Shown: positions 43,441 to 59,190, counted from the stretch's first letter. The stretch: DNA of 64,000 nucleotides from Chrysomallon squamiferum (GCA_012295275.1 CM022675.1:3239291-3303290), one strand, 5' to 3'. Notes: generated by a model not told the origin, from the letters alone. Numbers and translations are program-made.

Positions 43441-46400
43441 TCCTGCATCTGTATCTTCCCTTGTATGTGTTTATCAGTCTTTATAAATCCATATCTATCA
43501 TTATATGTAGGTGTGTGTTAATCTATATCTGATTCTATCGTTATCTTTAGGGTGTATTAACCTGTATCTCTATCTGCCGATATCTTTAGATGTGTATTAA
43601 TATGTATCTGTTTCTGTCTTTATCTTTAGGTCTGTATTAATCTATATCTGTATCTGTATCTATCGTTATCTTTATGTGTTTGTCAATCTATACCTGTGTC
43701 CATCATTTTCTTTAGGTGTTTATTAATCTATATATCTATCTGTCCTGATCCATAGATGTTTATTTATCTTAAATCTCTATATATCGTTATGTGTAGGTGT
43801 GTATTAATCTGGATAGTTTTTGTATCGTGATCCATACATGTATATATTCTTTTCTACAGGTGTGTATGATCTACATCTGCATATATCGTTATCTATAGGT
43901 GTATATTAATCTATGAATGTTTCAGTCGTTATCTGTTTGTGAATATTAGTCTATATCTGATTCCGTAGTTATTTTTTTTGTGTATTAATCTATACCTGTC
44001 TATCCTTATCTATATGTGTATGTTAATCTTTGTCTATAGGTATGTATTAATTTTTATTTTTATATATCGTTATCTATTGTTTATCTATGTGTATTGGTCT
44101 ACATCTGTTATCTATACCTGTGTCTACATTTATCTTTACGTCTGTATTAATCTATATCTGGATATATTGTTAGCTACATGTGTATTAATCAATATGTGTA
44201 TGTATCGTTATCTGTAAATATATTAATATCTGCATTTATCGTAATCTATTGGTGTCTATTAATCTCTATCTGTAGATGTGTATCATTAAGTATCATTATT
44301 TTTATGTGTGTAATAATCTATATTTGTATGTATCGTTATTTTTAGGTTTGTATTAATCAATATTTGTATCTATCGTTATTTTTAGGTTTGTATTAATCAA
44401 TATTTGTATCTATCGTTATTTTTAGGTTTGTATTAATCAATATTTGTATCTATCGTTATTTTTAGGTTTGTATTAATCAATATTTGTATCTATCGTTATT
44501 TTTAGGTTTGTATTAATCAATATTTGTATCTATCGCTATTTTCAGGTGTGTATTAATCAATATCTGTATCTATCACTATTTTCAGGTGTGTATTAATATA
44601 TATCTGTATCTATCGTTATCTAAAGGTGGGTTTCACTCTTCTTATGTATTAATCTAATCTCTATTAATATATGTAGATGTGTATACTGTCGATATCCCTA
44701 GGGGTGTATCGGTCTACATCTGTATCTATCGTTATCTGTAATAGTGTATTAGTCTACATCTGTATCTATCGTTATCTGTAATAGTGTATTAGTCTACATC
44801 TGTGTCTATCGGTATCTGTAATAGTGTATTAGTCTACATCTGTATCTATCGTTATCTGTAATAGTGTATTAGTCTACATCTGTGTCTATCGGTATCTGCA
44901 ATAGTGTATTAGTCTACATCTGTATCTATCGTTATCTGTAATAGTGTATTAGTCTACATCTGTGTATATCGGTATCTGTAATAGTGTATTAGTCTACATC
45001 TGTGTCTATCGGTATCTGTAATAGTGTATTAGTCTACATCTGTGTCTATCGTTATCTGTAATAGTGTATTAGTCTACATCTGTGTCTATCGGTATCTGTA
45101 ATAGTGTATTAGTCTACATCTGTGTCTATCGTTATCTGTAATAGTGTATTAGTCTACATCTGTGTCTATCGTTATCTGTAATAGTGTATTAGTCTACATC
45201 TGTGTCTATCGGTATCTGAAATAGTGTATTAGTCTACATCTGTATCTATCGTTATCTGAAATAGTGTATTAGTCTACATCTGTATCTATCGTTATCTGTA
45301 ATAGTGTATTAGTCTACATCTGTGTCTATCGGTATCTGTAATAGTGTATTAGTCTACATCTGTATCTATCGTTATCTGAAATAGTGTATTAGTCTACATC
45401 TGTATCTATCGTTATCTGAAATAGTGTATTAGTCTACATCTGTGTCTATCGGTATCTGTAACTGTGTATTAGTCTACATCTGTGTCTATCGGTATCTGTA
45501 ACTGTGTATTAGTCTACATCTGTGTCTATCGGTATGTGTAACTGTATATTAGTCTGCATCTGTGTCTATCGGTATGTGTAGTTGTATCTTTAATTCTATA
45601 TCTCTCTTTTTCGTTATAGACAGGTGAGTGTTTTAATCTATAAGTGCATGTATCCTTATCTGTAGGTGTGTATTAATCTATGTCTCTATCTATTGTTTAG
45701 GTGCCTATTAATCTATATCTCTCCCTATCTCTATGTATTAATCTTTATCTGTATCTCTCCTTATCTTCAGGTGTGTTGTATTAATCGATATCTGTATCTA
45801 TTGTTATTCTTAGTGTGTATCTATCTTTGTCTACAGGTATGTATTAATCTGTACCTCTATCTATCGTTATCAACAGGTGTGTATTAATCTATATCTGTAT
45901 CTATCTTTATCTACAGGTGTTTGTTTATCTATATCGTAACTATCGTTATCAACAGGTATGTATTAATCTATTCTGTATCTCTTTTTTTATCCTCAGGTGT
46001 GTATTAATTTACATCTGTATCTATCGTTTTCTATTAGTCAGTTTTAATCTGTATCTGAATCTCCCGTTATCTTTAGTTGTCTATTAATCTATATCTGTAT
46101 CTGTTTTATCTACAGGTGTGCATTAATCTATATCTATGTCTATCTTTGTCTTTAGGGTGTATTAATCTATATCTCTATCTATCGTCAGTTTTAGGTTTGT
46201 ATTAATCTTTATGTGTATCTATCTTTATCTGTTTTAGGTTTCTTAATTAATCTATTATCGTGATCTGTAGTTCTATCTTTATCTGTATATGTCCTTATCT
46301 ACAGATGTGTATTAATCTATATATCTTTATTTCATTATCTATTGGTGCCTTCTGATCTATAACTGTATCTATCGTTATCTTTATCTATGTCTGTATGTCT

Positions 46401-48960
46401 TTTTCCCTATAGGTTTGTATTAACTATGTCTGTACGTATCAATATTTTTAGGTGTGTATTTATCGATATCTGCATCTATTTTAATCTTGAGGTATGTAGT
46501 AATCTATATCTGTATCTATATTTATCTTTATATGTGTATTAATCTGTATCTATTGATATCTATAGGTGTGTATTAACCTCTATATCTGTACCGATCATTA
46601 TCTTTAGGTGTGTTTTGATCTTCATCTGTGTCTATCGTTATCTTTAAATGTGTATTAACCTATATCTATATATATCGGTATCTGTAGGTGTGAATTAAAC
46701 TTCATCTGTACGTGTCTTTATCTATAGTTGTGTTTTAATATCTGTATATGTGATTATCTATAGGCGTTTATTAATCCATGTCTCTCTCTCTGTCGTTATC
46801 TTTATCTGTGTCTGTATCTTTTATCATGTACAGGTGTGTATATCTGTTTGTGTCCTGATCTATAGGTGTTTATCTTAAATCTCTCTATATCGTTATGTGT
46901 AGATGTGTATTAATCTGGATATTTTTTTTTTATCGTGATCCATATATGTATAATATAGGTGTGTATGATCTAGATCTGCATATGTCGTTATCTATAGGTG
47001 TATATTAATCTGTAACTGTTTCAGTCGTTATCAATTTGTGAATATTAGTCTATACCTGATTCCCTAGTTATCTTTAGGTGTGTATTAATCTATACCTGTG
47101 TCTATCCTTATCTACAGGTATATGTTAATCTATGTCTGTATGTACCTTTGTCTTTAGGTATGTATTAATTTTTATCTTTATCTATTGTTGTGTATTGGTC
47201 TACATCTGTTTCGGTCGTTATCTATTGGTGTGTATTAATCTACACCTGTGTCTGTACTTATCTTTACGTGTGTATTAATCTATACCTGTGTCTGTACTTA
47301 CCTTTACGTGTGTATTAAACTGTATCTGGACATATTGTTATCTACATGTGTATTAATCAATATGTGTATGTATCGTTATCTGTAAGTGTGTATTAATTAA
47401 TATCTGCATTTATGCATCTATTGGTCTGTATTAATCTCTATCTGTATCTTTCGTTATTTTTGGATGTTTATCATTATCTATCGTTATTTTTATAATCTAT
47501 ATCTGTATATATCGTTATTTTTAGGTTTGTATCAATCTATATTTGTATCTATCGCTATTTTCAGGTGTGTATTAATCTATATTTGTAGCTATCGTTATCT
47601 AAAGGTGGTTTTCACTCTTCTTACGTATTAATCTAATATCTATTAATATCTGTAGATGTGTATACTATCGTTATCCCTAGGGTGTATCGGTCTATATCTG
47701 TATCTATCTTATCTCAGGTGTGTATCAATGTATATCGTATCTATTGTTATGTGTAGTTGTATCTTTAAATCTATATCTCTCTTTTTCGTTATCTATATTT
47801 GAGTGTATTAATCTATAATTGTATTTATTGTTATCTGTGTATAAGTCTATGAATGTGTCTTCGTTATCTGTAGTTGTGTACTGATCTGTAATGTGTATCA
47901 AGCCTAATTTGTAGGTTTGTATTGATCTACAATCTGTTTCTATCGTTATATGTATCAATCTGTATATGTGTCTTACTTATCTATAGGTGTTTATTAATAT
48001 ATAATCTACAAAGTTATGGTTTATCTGTTGCTGTGTACTAAACTAGAATGTGTATCAATGGTAATGTGTACGGTTGTGTTAATCTATAGTTTGTTTCTAT
48101 CGTTAAATGTAGGTACCTAACCATCTATATATGTGTCTTACTTATCTATATACGTATGTATTAATCTGTATTTGTGACTACTATTACGTGTAGGCGTGTA
48201 TTGAAGTATATATCTGTCTATCTTTATCTGTAGGTGTGTTTCAACCTATTTGTCTTAGTTATCTATAGTGGTGAACTTTAAACTACATCTGAATTTATCG
48301 CTATCTGTAGGTGTGTGTTCATCTATAGATGTGTCTTTATTATCTGTAAATTTATACCAATCTGTGTATGTGTAGGTGCCTATTAGTCTCTATGTGTACG
48401 TTCGTTGTCTGTGAGTATCTATCAGTCTCTATAATGTATCTATCGTTATCTGTACTTGTGTATCATTCTGTTTGTTTGTGGTCGCTACCTGTAGCTGTGT
48501 ATTAATCTATATCTGTAGGTGTTTATCAACCTGTGTCTGTACTGTAATGTGTACTTATTTATAAATCTGTATCTGTATCCATCTGTACGTCTGTATCATT
48601 CTATATATTCTTCGCTCTCTGTACATATATCTCAATCTGTACCTTATATATTGCTATCTGTAAGTGTTTGTCAGTCTATATCTGTTTCTATCATTATGTG
48701 TAGCTTTTTTCAAAGTGAGTCTATTGTCTGTAGTTGTTTATCAATGTGTACCTATTTCTGTCTTTATCTACACCCATGTACCAGTGTATGTGTATGTGTA
48801 TATGTGTGTCTATAGTTATGTGAGGCTTTTTATCTATCTATATGTGTATGTCTTGTTACCTGTAGGTGTGTACAATCGATATATGTATATATACGCATAT
48901 GTAGACATGTACGAACCTATATCTGTATGTACTATATATGTCTGTGTGTGTGTGTGTGTG
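43440..48960. repeat. 40-bp tandem satellite array, about 135 monomers
   Basis: The monomer is of the type GTGTATTAATCTATATCTGT + ATCTATCGTTATCTATAG. Edges are degenerate. Two interior blocks are homogenised: 44341-44540 (five near-identical 40-bp copies) and about 44697-45560 (some 21 copies). In the second block, TATCTATCGTT and TGTCTATCGGT variants are interspersed. Confidence 0.92.
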
Positions 48961-49240
48961 TTTTTGTCTATAATATCTAAACATAAATGATAATTTGCTT
49001 TGTGTCGTATACTCTTTACTAAGTAATTATCATAATAATTATTATTAAATTTAGAAGCGTCATGAAAACAAAAAATATTAAAAATAATAAAAACAAAAAG
49101 TTATATTATGGTTTAGACGCAAATTTAGATGGTTAGCCAATGTAACATAAATCGGAGTATGCCAAATTTGATATAAAAATGCCAATTTTGAAAACTGATT
49201 TCCGATCAAGAACCACAGTTTATTTCTAGTATGCTGAATC
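48961..49240. other. Unique AT-rich sequence
   Basis: No gene or repeat recognised. Confidence 0.4.
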
Positions 49241-49524
49241 AGCATTTAGATCAAGTCTCTGAAAAACAAAACAAAACAGAATTAGTTTTTTGTACTCACG
49301 GACAATATCCAGCAGAATTAGTAACAACACAGTAAATAATCCAGTATTTAATAATCCAACAATTAGTAAACACACTGACTTAGTAATCCAAGAATTGCTA
49401 AACACAGAAATATTAGTCTAAAAATTAAAACAGAATTAACAATCACATTCATCTTCAGAACGACGTCTTTCTCCAAGCAAGCGATCGAGTCACACTGAGT
49501 TCAATTGTTGACGTCATATTTATA
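49200..49524 (-). promoter_or_regulatory. TATA/CRE/initiator core-promoter-like block with a short two-exon transcript model
   Basis: On the minus strand TATAAATA (49524-49517) is followed by a palindromic CRE, TGACGTCA. An initiator TCAGTG has its A at 49496, 28 nt from the TATA start, which is canonical spacing. A second CRE-like TGACGTAA lies upstream. Downstream, an ATG at 49452 opens 29 codons of signal-peptide character (MNVIVNSVLIFRLIFLCLAI...) to 49363. A GTGAGT donor at about 49308 and a TTTGTTTTTCAG acceptor at about 49264 would make a 41-nt intron, with AATAAA shortly after. It is likely a real promoter. Whether it makes a protein or a non-coding RNA is open. Confidence 0.45.
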
Positions 49525-49529
49525 CCCGC

Positions 49530-50144
49530 CAGAAATACGGAAAATACCGAATGTTACGTCATTGGTTTATATGGCGTAAAATTTGTTTCTTTTAAGAGAG
49601 TAAAAATTATAATTATTTTAAAATATTATTTATGATTTTGTTTTGCTATAAATAATGGTCATATTACTCTGCAAAATATTTTTATTTCCATTTTATTAAA
49701 CTGATGTTCACTTCAAGTGATTATAAACTGAAATTAAAGTAAATATTTAGATTTTCTTTAAGTTCTAACTATAATCTTTTTTGCACAATGTACGTCTTAT
49801 TTATTTATAAACTTTTATTTTATTTATTTCTTTTATTTAACCAAATGGCTATGATTTAGTTTCTTAAACAATAATATACTTTTCTATTTTGCTACCCAGA
49901 CGTATTCAGGACAAGGGAGATAATTACGTTTGTTTACAAACATCTAATTATAAAAATTGTTCTTTTTATTTCTGTTTTTTTTTTCTCTCTTGCTTTTATT
50001 TATTGTTGTTTTCAAAGTTAACTTATGTTTAATTTTGCTAGTTATAGTTTTAATGATGTCTTCTCTACGATTATAGATGCATTTGAGTTTTAAAAAATAT
50101 ATAAATATGATTTGTATTTATTTATTTATTATTATTATTATTAT

Positions 50145-50191
<47 letters not shown>

Positions 50192-51014
50192 TTTTATTTC
50201 TTTTTTATTATTATTATTTGTTTTACTATTTCGTATCTTATTAAAATATAAAATTTCTAGAAATATTATTTAATGAATGTATTATTGTAAAAATGAAATG
50301 ACACATAGAGAAATAAAAAATATGACTGAAAAGCGTGTGTAAAAGTATCGAACTAAAAAGGGGAAAACATTAAGCAACAATGATAACAACAACAAAAATG
50401 ACAATAATAATAACAATATAACAACAACAACAACAACAACAATAATAATAATAATAAAAACGAACAAATCCTTATTTTTCAGACAATAATATTGAATTTA
50501 TTGAGAGCATTTTTTGTACAGTTACCTTGGAAACAGAGTAACAATTGTAAATATACATTCTTGTATACTATCACATCGATGTTGATACCTGTATACAGAA
50601 CTAAACATTGTTGTAAACATATTTACATATTCATATATGCATACATAATCTTGTAAACACAAACACTTTCATTTAATTATTTGTATACATTTATAAACAG
50701 ACAGTCAGACATAAATAAATAGCTTTTTTATATTTGTAAAGATACATTCCTGTACACACTTACATAAATTCTGTTGAAACCTACAAACCTACATACATTT
50801 TGTCTTTGTTAATACATTCTGTGAACGAAATGTGTGCATTTGTAAACACAAATATACATTATTGAAAACATGCACACCTTTTTAAGTGTACCGATAAAAA
50901 TGTTGTTATATATTTAGAATATCTTTTCCTTTTTCATAGAAAATATTTGTGATGAATTGCATCATTCTTTAATCATACACACACGACAGTCACAAATACA
51001 TCACGCTTTGATTG

Positions 51015-51091
<77 letters not shown>

Positions 51092-52020
51092 ACCTGTAAC
51101 AGATGAATTAAAACTCTGTACGGTTAATTTAACATATTGTAAACATCAACAGTATTCAGTAAATGAAATATTCTTTAAATATTTTGGAACTGAGCTGTAA
51201 CAGTTTCCGAATCATCTCACCCTAGTACTTTCCCCTTCATCAAATGATTTCTTCCCTGCGCGTGTTTTAACCGTTTCAAAATATCTTGGGATCGGTTTTA
51301 AAAGTAATTATCAACTGACAGAGGAGGGAAATAAGATGAAATACACCAGACTGAGGTGCAGGTTATCGCAGGATCAAATCTAACATGTTCTTTCTCAATC
51401 TCATGACATAAAATCAAGTCATAAATCGCAGATATTTTCTTAAGATCACGGATACCAAAATTTTTATTTCATTTAAATTTAATTTCATATGCAGCTGACT
51501 TAGCTATTCTCATATTATCCCCACAGAGTTGATATAAATTCTCCAATTTCAGCGTCAAGTTGTCACTGAAAGAAATTTGGAAAATTCTGATCAATTTTAA
51601 TTAATTACTGTAGGGCATTCTCCAGAAAATTTAAGTGAAGTCACAAAGACTTGTTTTTTTCCCATACGCTGTATATTATTATTTTAAAATAATTAAAGAC
51701 ATTTATAAATGGAACTTCTGAGGTATCGAAGCGAGCAAGATGCAGACAAATTGATATGCTTAAGGAAACACTCTGGGTAAAGTCTAGGGCTGTTATAACG
51801 ATATAACGATAATGTTCGGATATTACAGTTAAGAAACAGTTTCCTATATTTAATTATAAAAAGGAATAACGTGATGAATGTTGTGTGTGCGGTATGCAAG
51901 CAGCCTTTTCTTGTTTTGATATTCTTATAAAAATAAAATAAAAATAAAACAGTACATTAAGTAATTAATTCCAAAATTAATAAAACAAAAGGAAAGAAAA
52001 TAAAAAATAAAATGATGATG

Positions 52021-52082
<62 letters not shown>

Positions 52083-52775
52083 CAATATATTAATAAAAGC
52101 AGCAACAAATACAACAACAACAACAACAATAATAATAATAATAATAATAATAATAAACAATAATAAATAATAATAAACAATAATGATTAACAATATATTA
52201 ATAATCACCAAAATCAAGAAAATAATAATCTGGAATTATTTAAAATGTATTTAAAGCTAGTTCAAAACTGCCAAGATTAATTTTAATGCCACTATTTTTA
52301 ATAATTTTACAATCCGACATTCAACACAACATTTCTTCTATCATCTCCGGCACGGTAAACAAATCTCATTTCGAAACGATCTTCTCCATTGTGAATCCCT
52401 GAACACCAATTTGTTTAACATAATTTGTGTAACTGCCATGAAGATACGATTACTTATTACATTAGCAGGAATCTAGATAAGATTCTCTCTAGATTAAGAA
52501 CAGACTAGAGATACTAATAGTTCATTAAGGCGACAGCTGGTACGTTTAAGTAATTTACTACCCTTCTTAGATCTGCTGATTCAGTAAGAAGAAGCATTCA
52601 TCTGATAAACAGACAGACAGAGAGACGAACGGAAGACAGAAGTGAACACTAAAAGGTGATAAAATGTCTCGTTTACCTGTCTGGTTTTTGTTCATTGACT
52701 GATTAATACACACAGACTGAGTCGTAAATACACTTGAAATTAACAGATTAAACGGGCATTCTCAGATTTAACAAA

Positions 52776-52835
<60 letters not shown>

Positions 52836-52956
52836 TCGATACCTCACTTTTTATCTTCTCGTTATTTATCGAATTTCCTTTCTTCCTATTTTTCTTTTTC
52901 TTCTTCTTCTTCTTCTTCTTCTTATTATTATTGTTATTGATTTGGGCTATGTATTA

Positions 52957-53019
<63 letters not shown>

Positions 53020-53905
53020 ATGACAAATCACTCTCACACGTACTAAAACAAACAACTTAAGGCTGACATTTTAAACACAGAATATTTTTCACAATCACAA
53101 GGCTCCGTCTTACCGTTAGTTGAATATTTCAGTTTTTCATAAACCAGTTACAAGAGAAAAAAACAAGAATTTTTCACTAACCACAACTTATCACTAATGA
53201 GGCGACACGTTAACAAATTAACCGTGTCAGGCACTCTCAGTGTAGACCAAACAAATATGTACTTGTATGTATTTTATATGTACACCGTAGATTTTGTGTT
53301 TAAATACATTCTGAATTCTTTCATTTTATTGTTAATGTAACTATCGGCCAACCTTTGCAAATAATAAAGTATAAATATAATTCCACTGGAATTCGTATAA
53401 GTTTCCATTTTCTTTCTATGATGTGACGTCACATTAAACAGTGACGTATAAAAAAAGTGATAAATTGATAAGACTGGGTTTCCCCTCTTTTTTTTCTTCT
53501 TTTTCTTAATTATTAACATTAATGTATGGGCAAATTTGCTCTATTTCAAACTGTAAGGAATTTTCTTAATTAGTATGAGGTGATATCAATAATAATAGTA
53601 GTGACAGTAGTAGTAATAATAATATTAGTACTAGTAGTAGTTGTAATACTAGTAGTTGTAGTAGTAGTAGTAATAGCAGTAGTAGTAGTAGTAAAAGTAG
53701 TAATGGGGTGAAATGCAAGCCTCCTTTTGTGCCGTGAACGTTTGTAAATATTGATTTTTATTTGATTATTAACAAAGGTTGGGCCCCGCAATTAAAACAA
53801 TTACTTTGATATTTATAAAACAGAATTAGGCAATATCGACGTGCAAGCTAAATGTATTTTCGCTTTCAGTTCAAACCATCACAAGAAATGATTTTTTTGT
53901 TTGTT
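49530..53905. other. Gene-poor AT-rich region with microsatellites
   Basis: Contains (TAG)n at 50147-50190, (TC)n at 51018-51088, (AAT)n at 52014-52170, (CA)n at 52782-52832, (TC)n at 52961-53015 and TAG-rich sequence at 53590-53705. The unique parts (51190-51650, 52250-52680, 53020-53540) show no gene I can support. Confidence 0.6.
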
Positions 53906-55066
53906 TCACAATACGGTCTCAGTTCCACACATTTTGTGGTTCATTTCCGCGAATTCCTCATGCAGAAGCGTTCCGGTGTTGTGAACGTTGTGTCTGGCTG
54001 GGTAGAGCACGTTGCGATGATGAGGACAGAAAATGGTCACGAACGTCGAGCGAAACGTCTGGCTCAGCAGGCAGTACAACATGAAGGTGAAGGCCGAGTT
54101 GACGGCTAACAGCGAGTCGGTTATCTCCCTTATCCCTTTCGTGCGGTAACCTTCCTCGGCGTAGCCTTTCCCGAAAAACGTCGACATCACCGCGTCCGGC
54201 GTGATGCAGGCCACGAACAGCAGAATGATGATGATCAGCATCAGCGTTATGCGGTTGCGCGAAGAGAGTTTCTTCCCTTTGACGCGCTCTTTGCGCAGCT
54301 CGTTGATGATGCGCACGTTGAGGTAGATGAGAACGACGAGCGGGATGATGCAGCGCATCGAGTTCTGAATCCACGAGTACGGCACGATGAAGGCGTCGTT
54401 GGAGCCCAGCTCGGTGGGGATGATTTCGTTGCACGACACGTTGTTGGCGGCGTCGTACACCGACACGACCTTGTACCTGAACAGCGACGGCAGCGACAGC
54501 AGAATCATCGTGACGTAGACCGTGGTACACACGATCCTTGCGCGAGAAATAGTGCACAGCTGCTTCGCCTTGGAGATGTGGCAGACGGCGATGTACCGTT
54601 CCACCGCCACCGACACCGTCAGCCAGGCCGTGATGCACACCGCCATGTTGAATATGTAATGAGCGAGAGGGTAGTAGGCCATCACCATGGTTTTGCTGAC
54701 TTCCGGATGGTGGAAGGCCAGAGCCAGCATGATGAAGTACATGAGGTCGTTGAAGAGTTTGATGGTGTCGGAGACGGTCAGCGCTGACAGGTAGACGTTG
54801 GTCGAGGTAGCCATGTGTTTGTGACTAAGAACGATAAGCGCTAACGTGTTTCCGGTGATTCCCACGATGCACAGGATGGGATAAATGACGAGACCCGTGA
54901 CGTACTGCGCTGTGACGTAGAACTGCTCGTACTCTTCCGTCACGTTCGACAGGCAGCTTCCGTTACCACCTGTACGACCGTCTGGGTTGCTTATGACGTC
55001 ACTTCCTGTGACGTTATTGAGAAGAGTCGGTACTGAGGTAAGGCTGGTGTTAAAAGAGGTATTCAT
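53906..55066 (-). CDS. Rhodopsin-class GPCR, FMRFamide/neuropeptide receptor-like
   Basis: A single open exon of 386 residues starts at the first ATG (55066). An upstream in-frame TTG stretch is untranslated. The N-terminus has five N-glycosylation sequons (residues 2, 6, 18, 35, 41). Seven spans lie near 55-81, 90-117, 132-157, 178-197, 236-256, 271-293 and 314-335. N73 in GITGN, D100 in LTVSD, ERY at 156-158 followed by IAVCH, and CITP at 287-290 are class A landmarks. NPxxY is replaced by TFMLY (327-331). The usual Cys at the start of TM3 is Tyr, although C212 is present in loop 2. Overall it resembles invertebrate FMRFamide-receptor-like GPCRs (ERY...AVCH..KAKQLCT..RARI), which couple neuropeptides to G proteins at the plasma membrane. 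The ligand is unknown. The GC content is far above the surroundings. Confidence 0.88.
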   Translation of the reverse strand: MNTSFNTSLTSVPTLLNNVTGSDVISNPDGRTGGNGSCLSNVTEEYEQFYVTAQYVTGLVIYPILCIVGITGNTLALIVLSHKHMATSTNVYLSALTVSDTIKLFNDLMYFIMLALAFHHPEVSKTMVMAYYPLAHYIFNMAVCITAWLTVSVAVERYIAVCHISKAKQLCTISRARIVCTTVYVTMILLSLPSLFRYKVVSVYDAANNVSCNEIIPTELGSNDAFIVPYSWIQNSMRCIIPLVVLIYLNVRIINELRKERVKGKKLSSRNRITLMLIIIILLFVACITPDAVMSTFFGKGYAEEGYRTKGIREITDSLLAVNSAFTFMLYCLLSQTFRSTFVTIFCPHHRNVLYPARHNVHNTGTLLHEEFAEMNHKMCGTETVL

Positions 55067-55109
55067 TTTTGTTTTTGGTTTTTTGGATAAGGCCAAGATA
55101 AAATTTCTT

Positions 55110-55140
55110 CTCTGTTTCGATTTATCTGAAAAAGAGAAAA
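55110..55140 (-). promoter_or_regulatory. Probable 5'UTR splice acceptor of the GPCR
   Basis: The minus strand reads GTTTTTCTCTTTTTCAG then ATAAATCG, a strong pyrimidine tract plus AG about 60 nt before the start codon. An upstream non-coding exon is therefore likely. Confidence 0.5.
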
Positions 55141-55199
55141 ACAGATATTATGATTACGCTTGTAACTTTATATCATTTAACTTTGGCTTTTTTTTTTTC

Positions 55200-55285
55200 A
55201 CCCTTTCTATTACAAGTAGTAATAATAATAACAAAAGTAGTAGTAGTGATAGAAGTGGCAGTAGAAATCGTAGTACTGGTAGTAC

Positions 55286-55341
<56 letters not shown>

Positions 55342-55600
55342 AAACAAATGGCAGTAGTAATGCAATACTAATAGTGGTAGTAGTAGTAGTAACAGTAATA
55401 ATATTCATTCATATATAGGTGGTATAGGTTGTAGTAGCAATAGTAATAATGATAGTAATAGTAATGATAATAGTAGTAGTAAAAGCATCAGCAGCAGCAA
55501 CGTCATCGGTAATAGTAATAGTAGTAGTTGTTGTAATGGCAGTAGTTCGGATAGTAGTAGAAGTAGAGCAACAGAGATACTAATTATAATTGTAGTCATA
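55200..55600. repeat. (GTA)n/(TAG)n trinucleotide satellite
   Basis: Pure (TAG)n at about 55277-55340 with degenerate flanks, in the inferred 5'UTR intron of the GPCR. Confidence 0.9.
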
Positions 55601-55734
55601 GCTCAGTTTATATAAAGAGCATTGTTATAATTTGAAATAGAAACTGATTAATTAACATGTTCCCAACAACTGAGTGCAGTTTAGCATTATTAACTTACAT
55701 AATAATCAGCAATACGTACTTACAGGTAATTAAT

Positions 55735-55995
55735 TAAATGAACGGCACGCGCTCCGTTCTCGTAATTGTCATCAACGTGGCCAACGTGGCCTACGACGGA
55801 ACGTGACGGCAATAATCGATGAGAATTTTCTCACGAGATGCCATAGAATGCGAGATCACGTAGGCACCCGTCTGAGGCTTCGTGCCCGAGGCGCGGGCTC
55901 AGAACGCGCCCTAATTGACAAACGCAACAGGATTCATCTGTCTTAGCAGAGTCAGTTTGTTAACAGACAGCGACTCTCCTCACAGCGTAATTTAC
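55735..55995. promoter_or_regulatory. CpG-rich unique block upstream of the GPCR
   Basis: This is non-repetitive and GC-rich for this window, with many CpGs (CGAGGCGCGGGCTC, GAACGCGCC) and direct repeats of CAACGTGGCC. Its position 0.7-0.9 kb upstream of the minus-strand GPCR CDS fits a promoter or first non-coding exon. Confidence 0.4.
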
Positions 55996-56014
55996 CTTTG
56001 TTTAGTTCCGCCTG

Positions 56015-56431
56015 GTAGTGGTAGTAGTAGTAGTAGTAGTTGATGTAGTAGTTGCAGTAGTAGTAGTAGTAGTAGTAGTTGATGTAGTTGTAGTTGTTGT
56101 TGTAGTAGTAGTAGTAGTTGATGTAGTAGTTGTAGTTGAAGAAGTAGTAGTAGTAGTAGCAGTTGTAGTAGTAGTAGTAGTAGTAGTAGTACTAGTTTTT
56201 GTTGTAGTAGTAGTTGTTGTAGTTGTAGTAGTAATAGTAGTGTAATTGTAGTAGTAATAGTAGTAGTAGTAGTTGATGTAGTAGTTGTAGTACTAGTTGT
56301 TGTAGTAGTAGTAGTTGTAGTTGTAGTAATCTTAGTAACAGTTGTTACTACATTACTAATATTAACACTAATAGCAATAGTAGTAGTAATTGTTGCTGCT
56401 ATTTATTAATATTAACAGTAATTGTATCAAT

Positions 56432-56467
<36 letters not shown>

Positions 56468-56738
56468 TGTTGTAGTTGTAGTAGTAGTAGTTGTAGTAGT
56501 AGTAGTAGTAGTTTTTGTTGTAGTAGTAGTTGTAGTTGTAGTAGTAATAGTAGGATAATTGTAGTAGTAGTTGTAGTTGTTGCTGCTGTATTAATATTAA
56601 TAGTAGTTATAATAGCAATAGCAGTAGTAGTTGTTGTTGTAGTTGTTGCCGTATTAATAGTAACAGTAATCGCGGCGCTGGTTGAATTTCTATTATTTGT
56701 ATTTTTTTTATTAGTATTAGTAGTAATAGTAGCAGTAA

Positions 56739-56780
<42 letters not shown>

Positions 56781-56815
56781 TAGTAATTGTAGAAGTAGTA
56801 GTGGTAGTTGCTTGG
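56015..56815. repeat. TAG/TTG trinucleotide satellite
   Basis: About 800 bp of degenerate GTA/TTGTAG triplets. All long ORFs here are poly-Val, poly-Ser or poly-Leu artefacts. Confidence 0.92.
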
Positions 56816-57004
56816 ATAAAATGTATCATTTAATGACTAAAACACAGTAAGCGCGAAAGACAAGACAAACATAAATTTGAGTTGTTTTTATAATCGGTCC
56901 CAAGTTTCTGTAAGGACTTGTAAACACGTATTTGGAGAATTAAAAAGATCTTATTTTGATCATGTATTGTAATCACTTCTTATATTGCTGGTAAAACTAC
57001 ATAT

Positions 57005-58528
<1,524 letters not shown>

Positions 58529-58869
58529 GAGAGAGAGAGGGAAAAAGAGAAATGTCTGTGCTGCTGAATTTTTGAGCATTTTCCTACTTTCGGTTTTCTT
58601 TTAGTAACAGCTGTTTCAGCAAATCATCTTGTACTTTTAATGAGCTGTTAAATGATTTAGTGAACTGAATACATTAAAATAATTTTCTGAATGGCTGCCA
58701 AAACTCTCAATTTGTACTTCAGTTCACTCTGGAACCGTTAATGTCATTTCATATTATTCAGAAATAAGGTTGCATAATTTTCACAGAATTTTTTTCTTTT
58801 AGTATTTTGTGAACAGCTGTTGTTTTCCTTGAGTTACAACGCAATTTCCCCATCTCAATTTAGTAACTT

Positions 58870-59190
<321 letters not shown>

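Noticed and set aside
53958-54638. 226-residue ORF overlapping the GPCR in another minus-strand frame
   Set aside because: It is a GC-rich frame shadow of the GPCR CDS (His/Arg-rich, no domain).
56018-56833. Long poly-Val, poly-Ser and poly-Leu ORFs
   Set aside because: They are translations of (TAG)n/(TTG)n repeats and are open in several frames at once.
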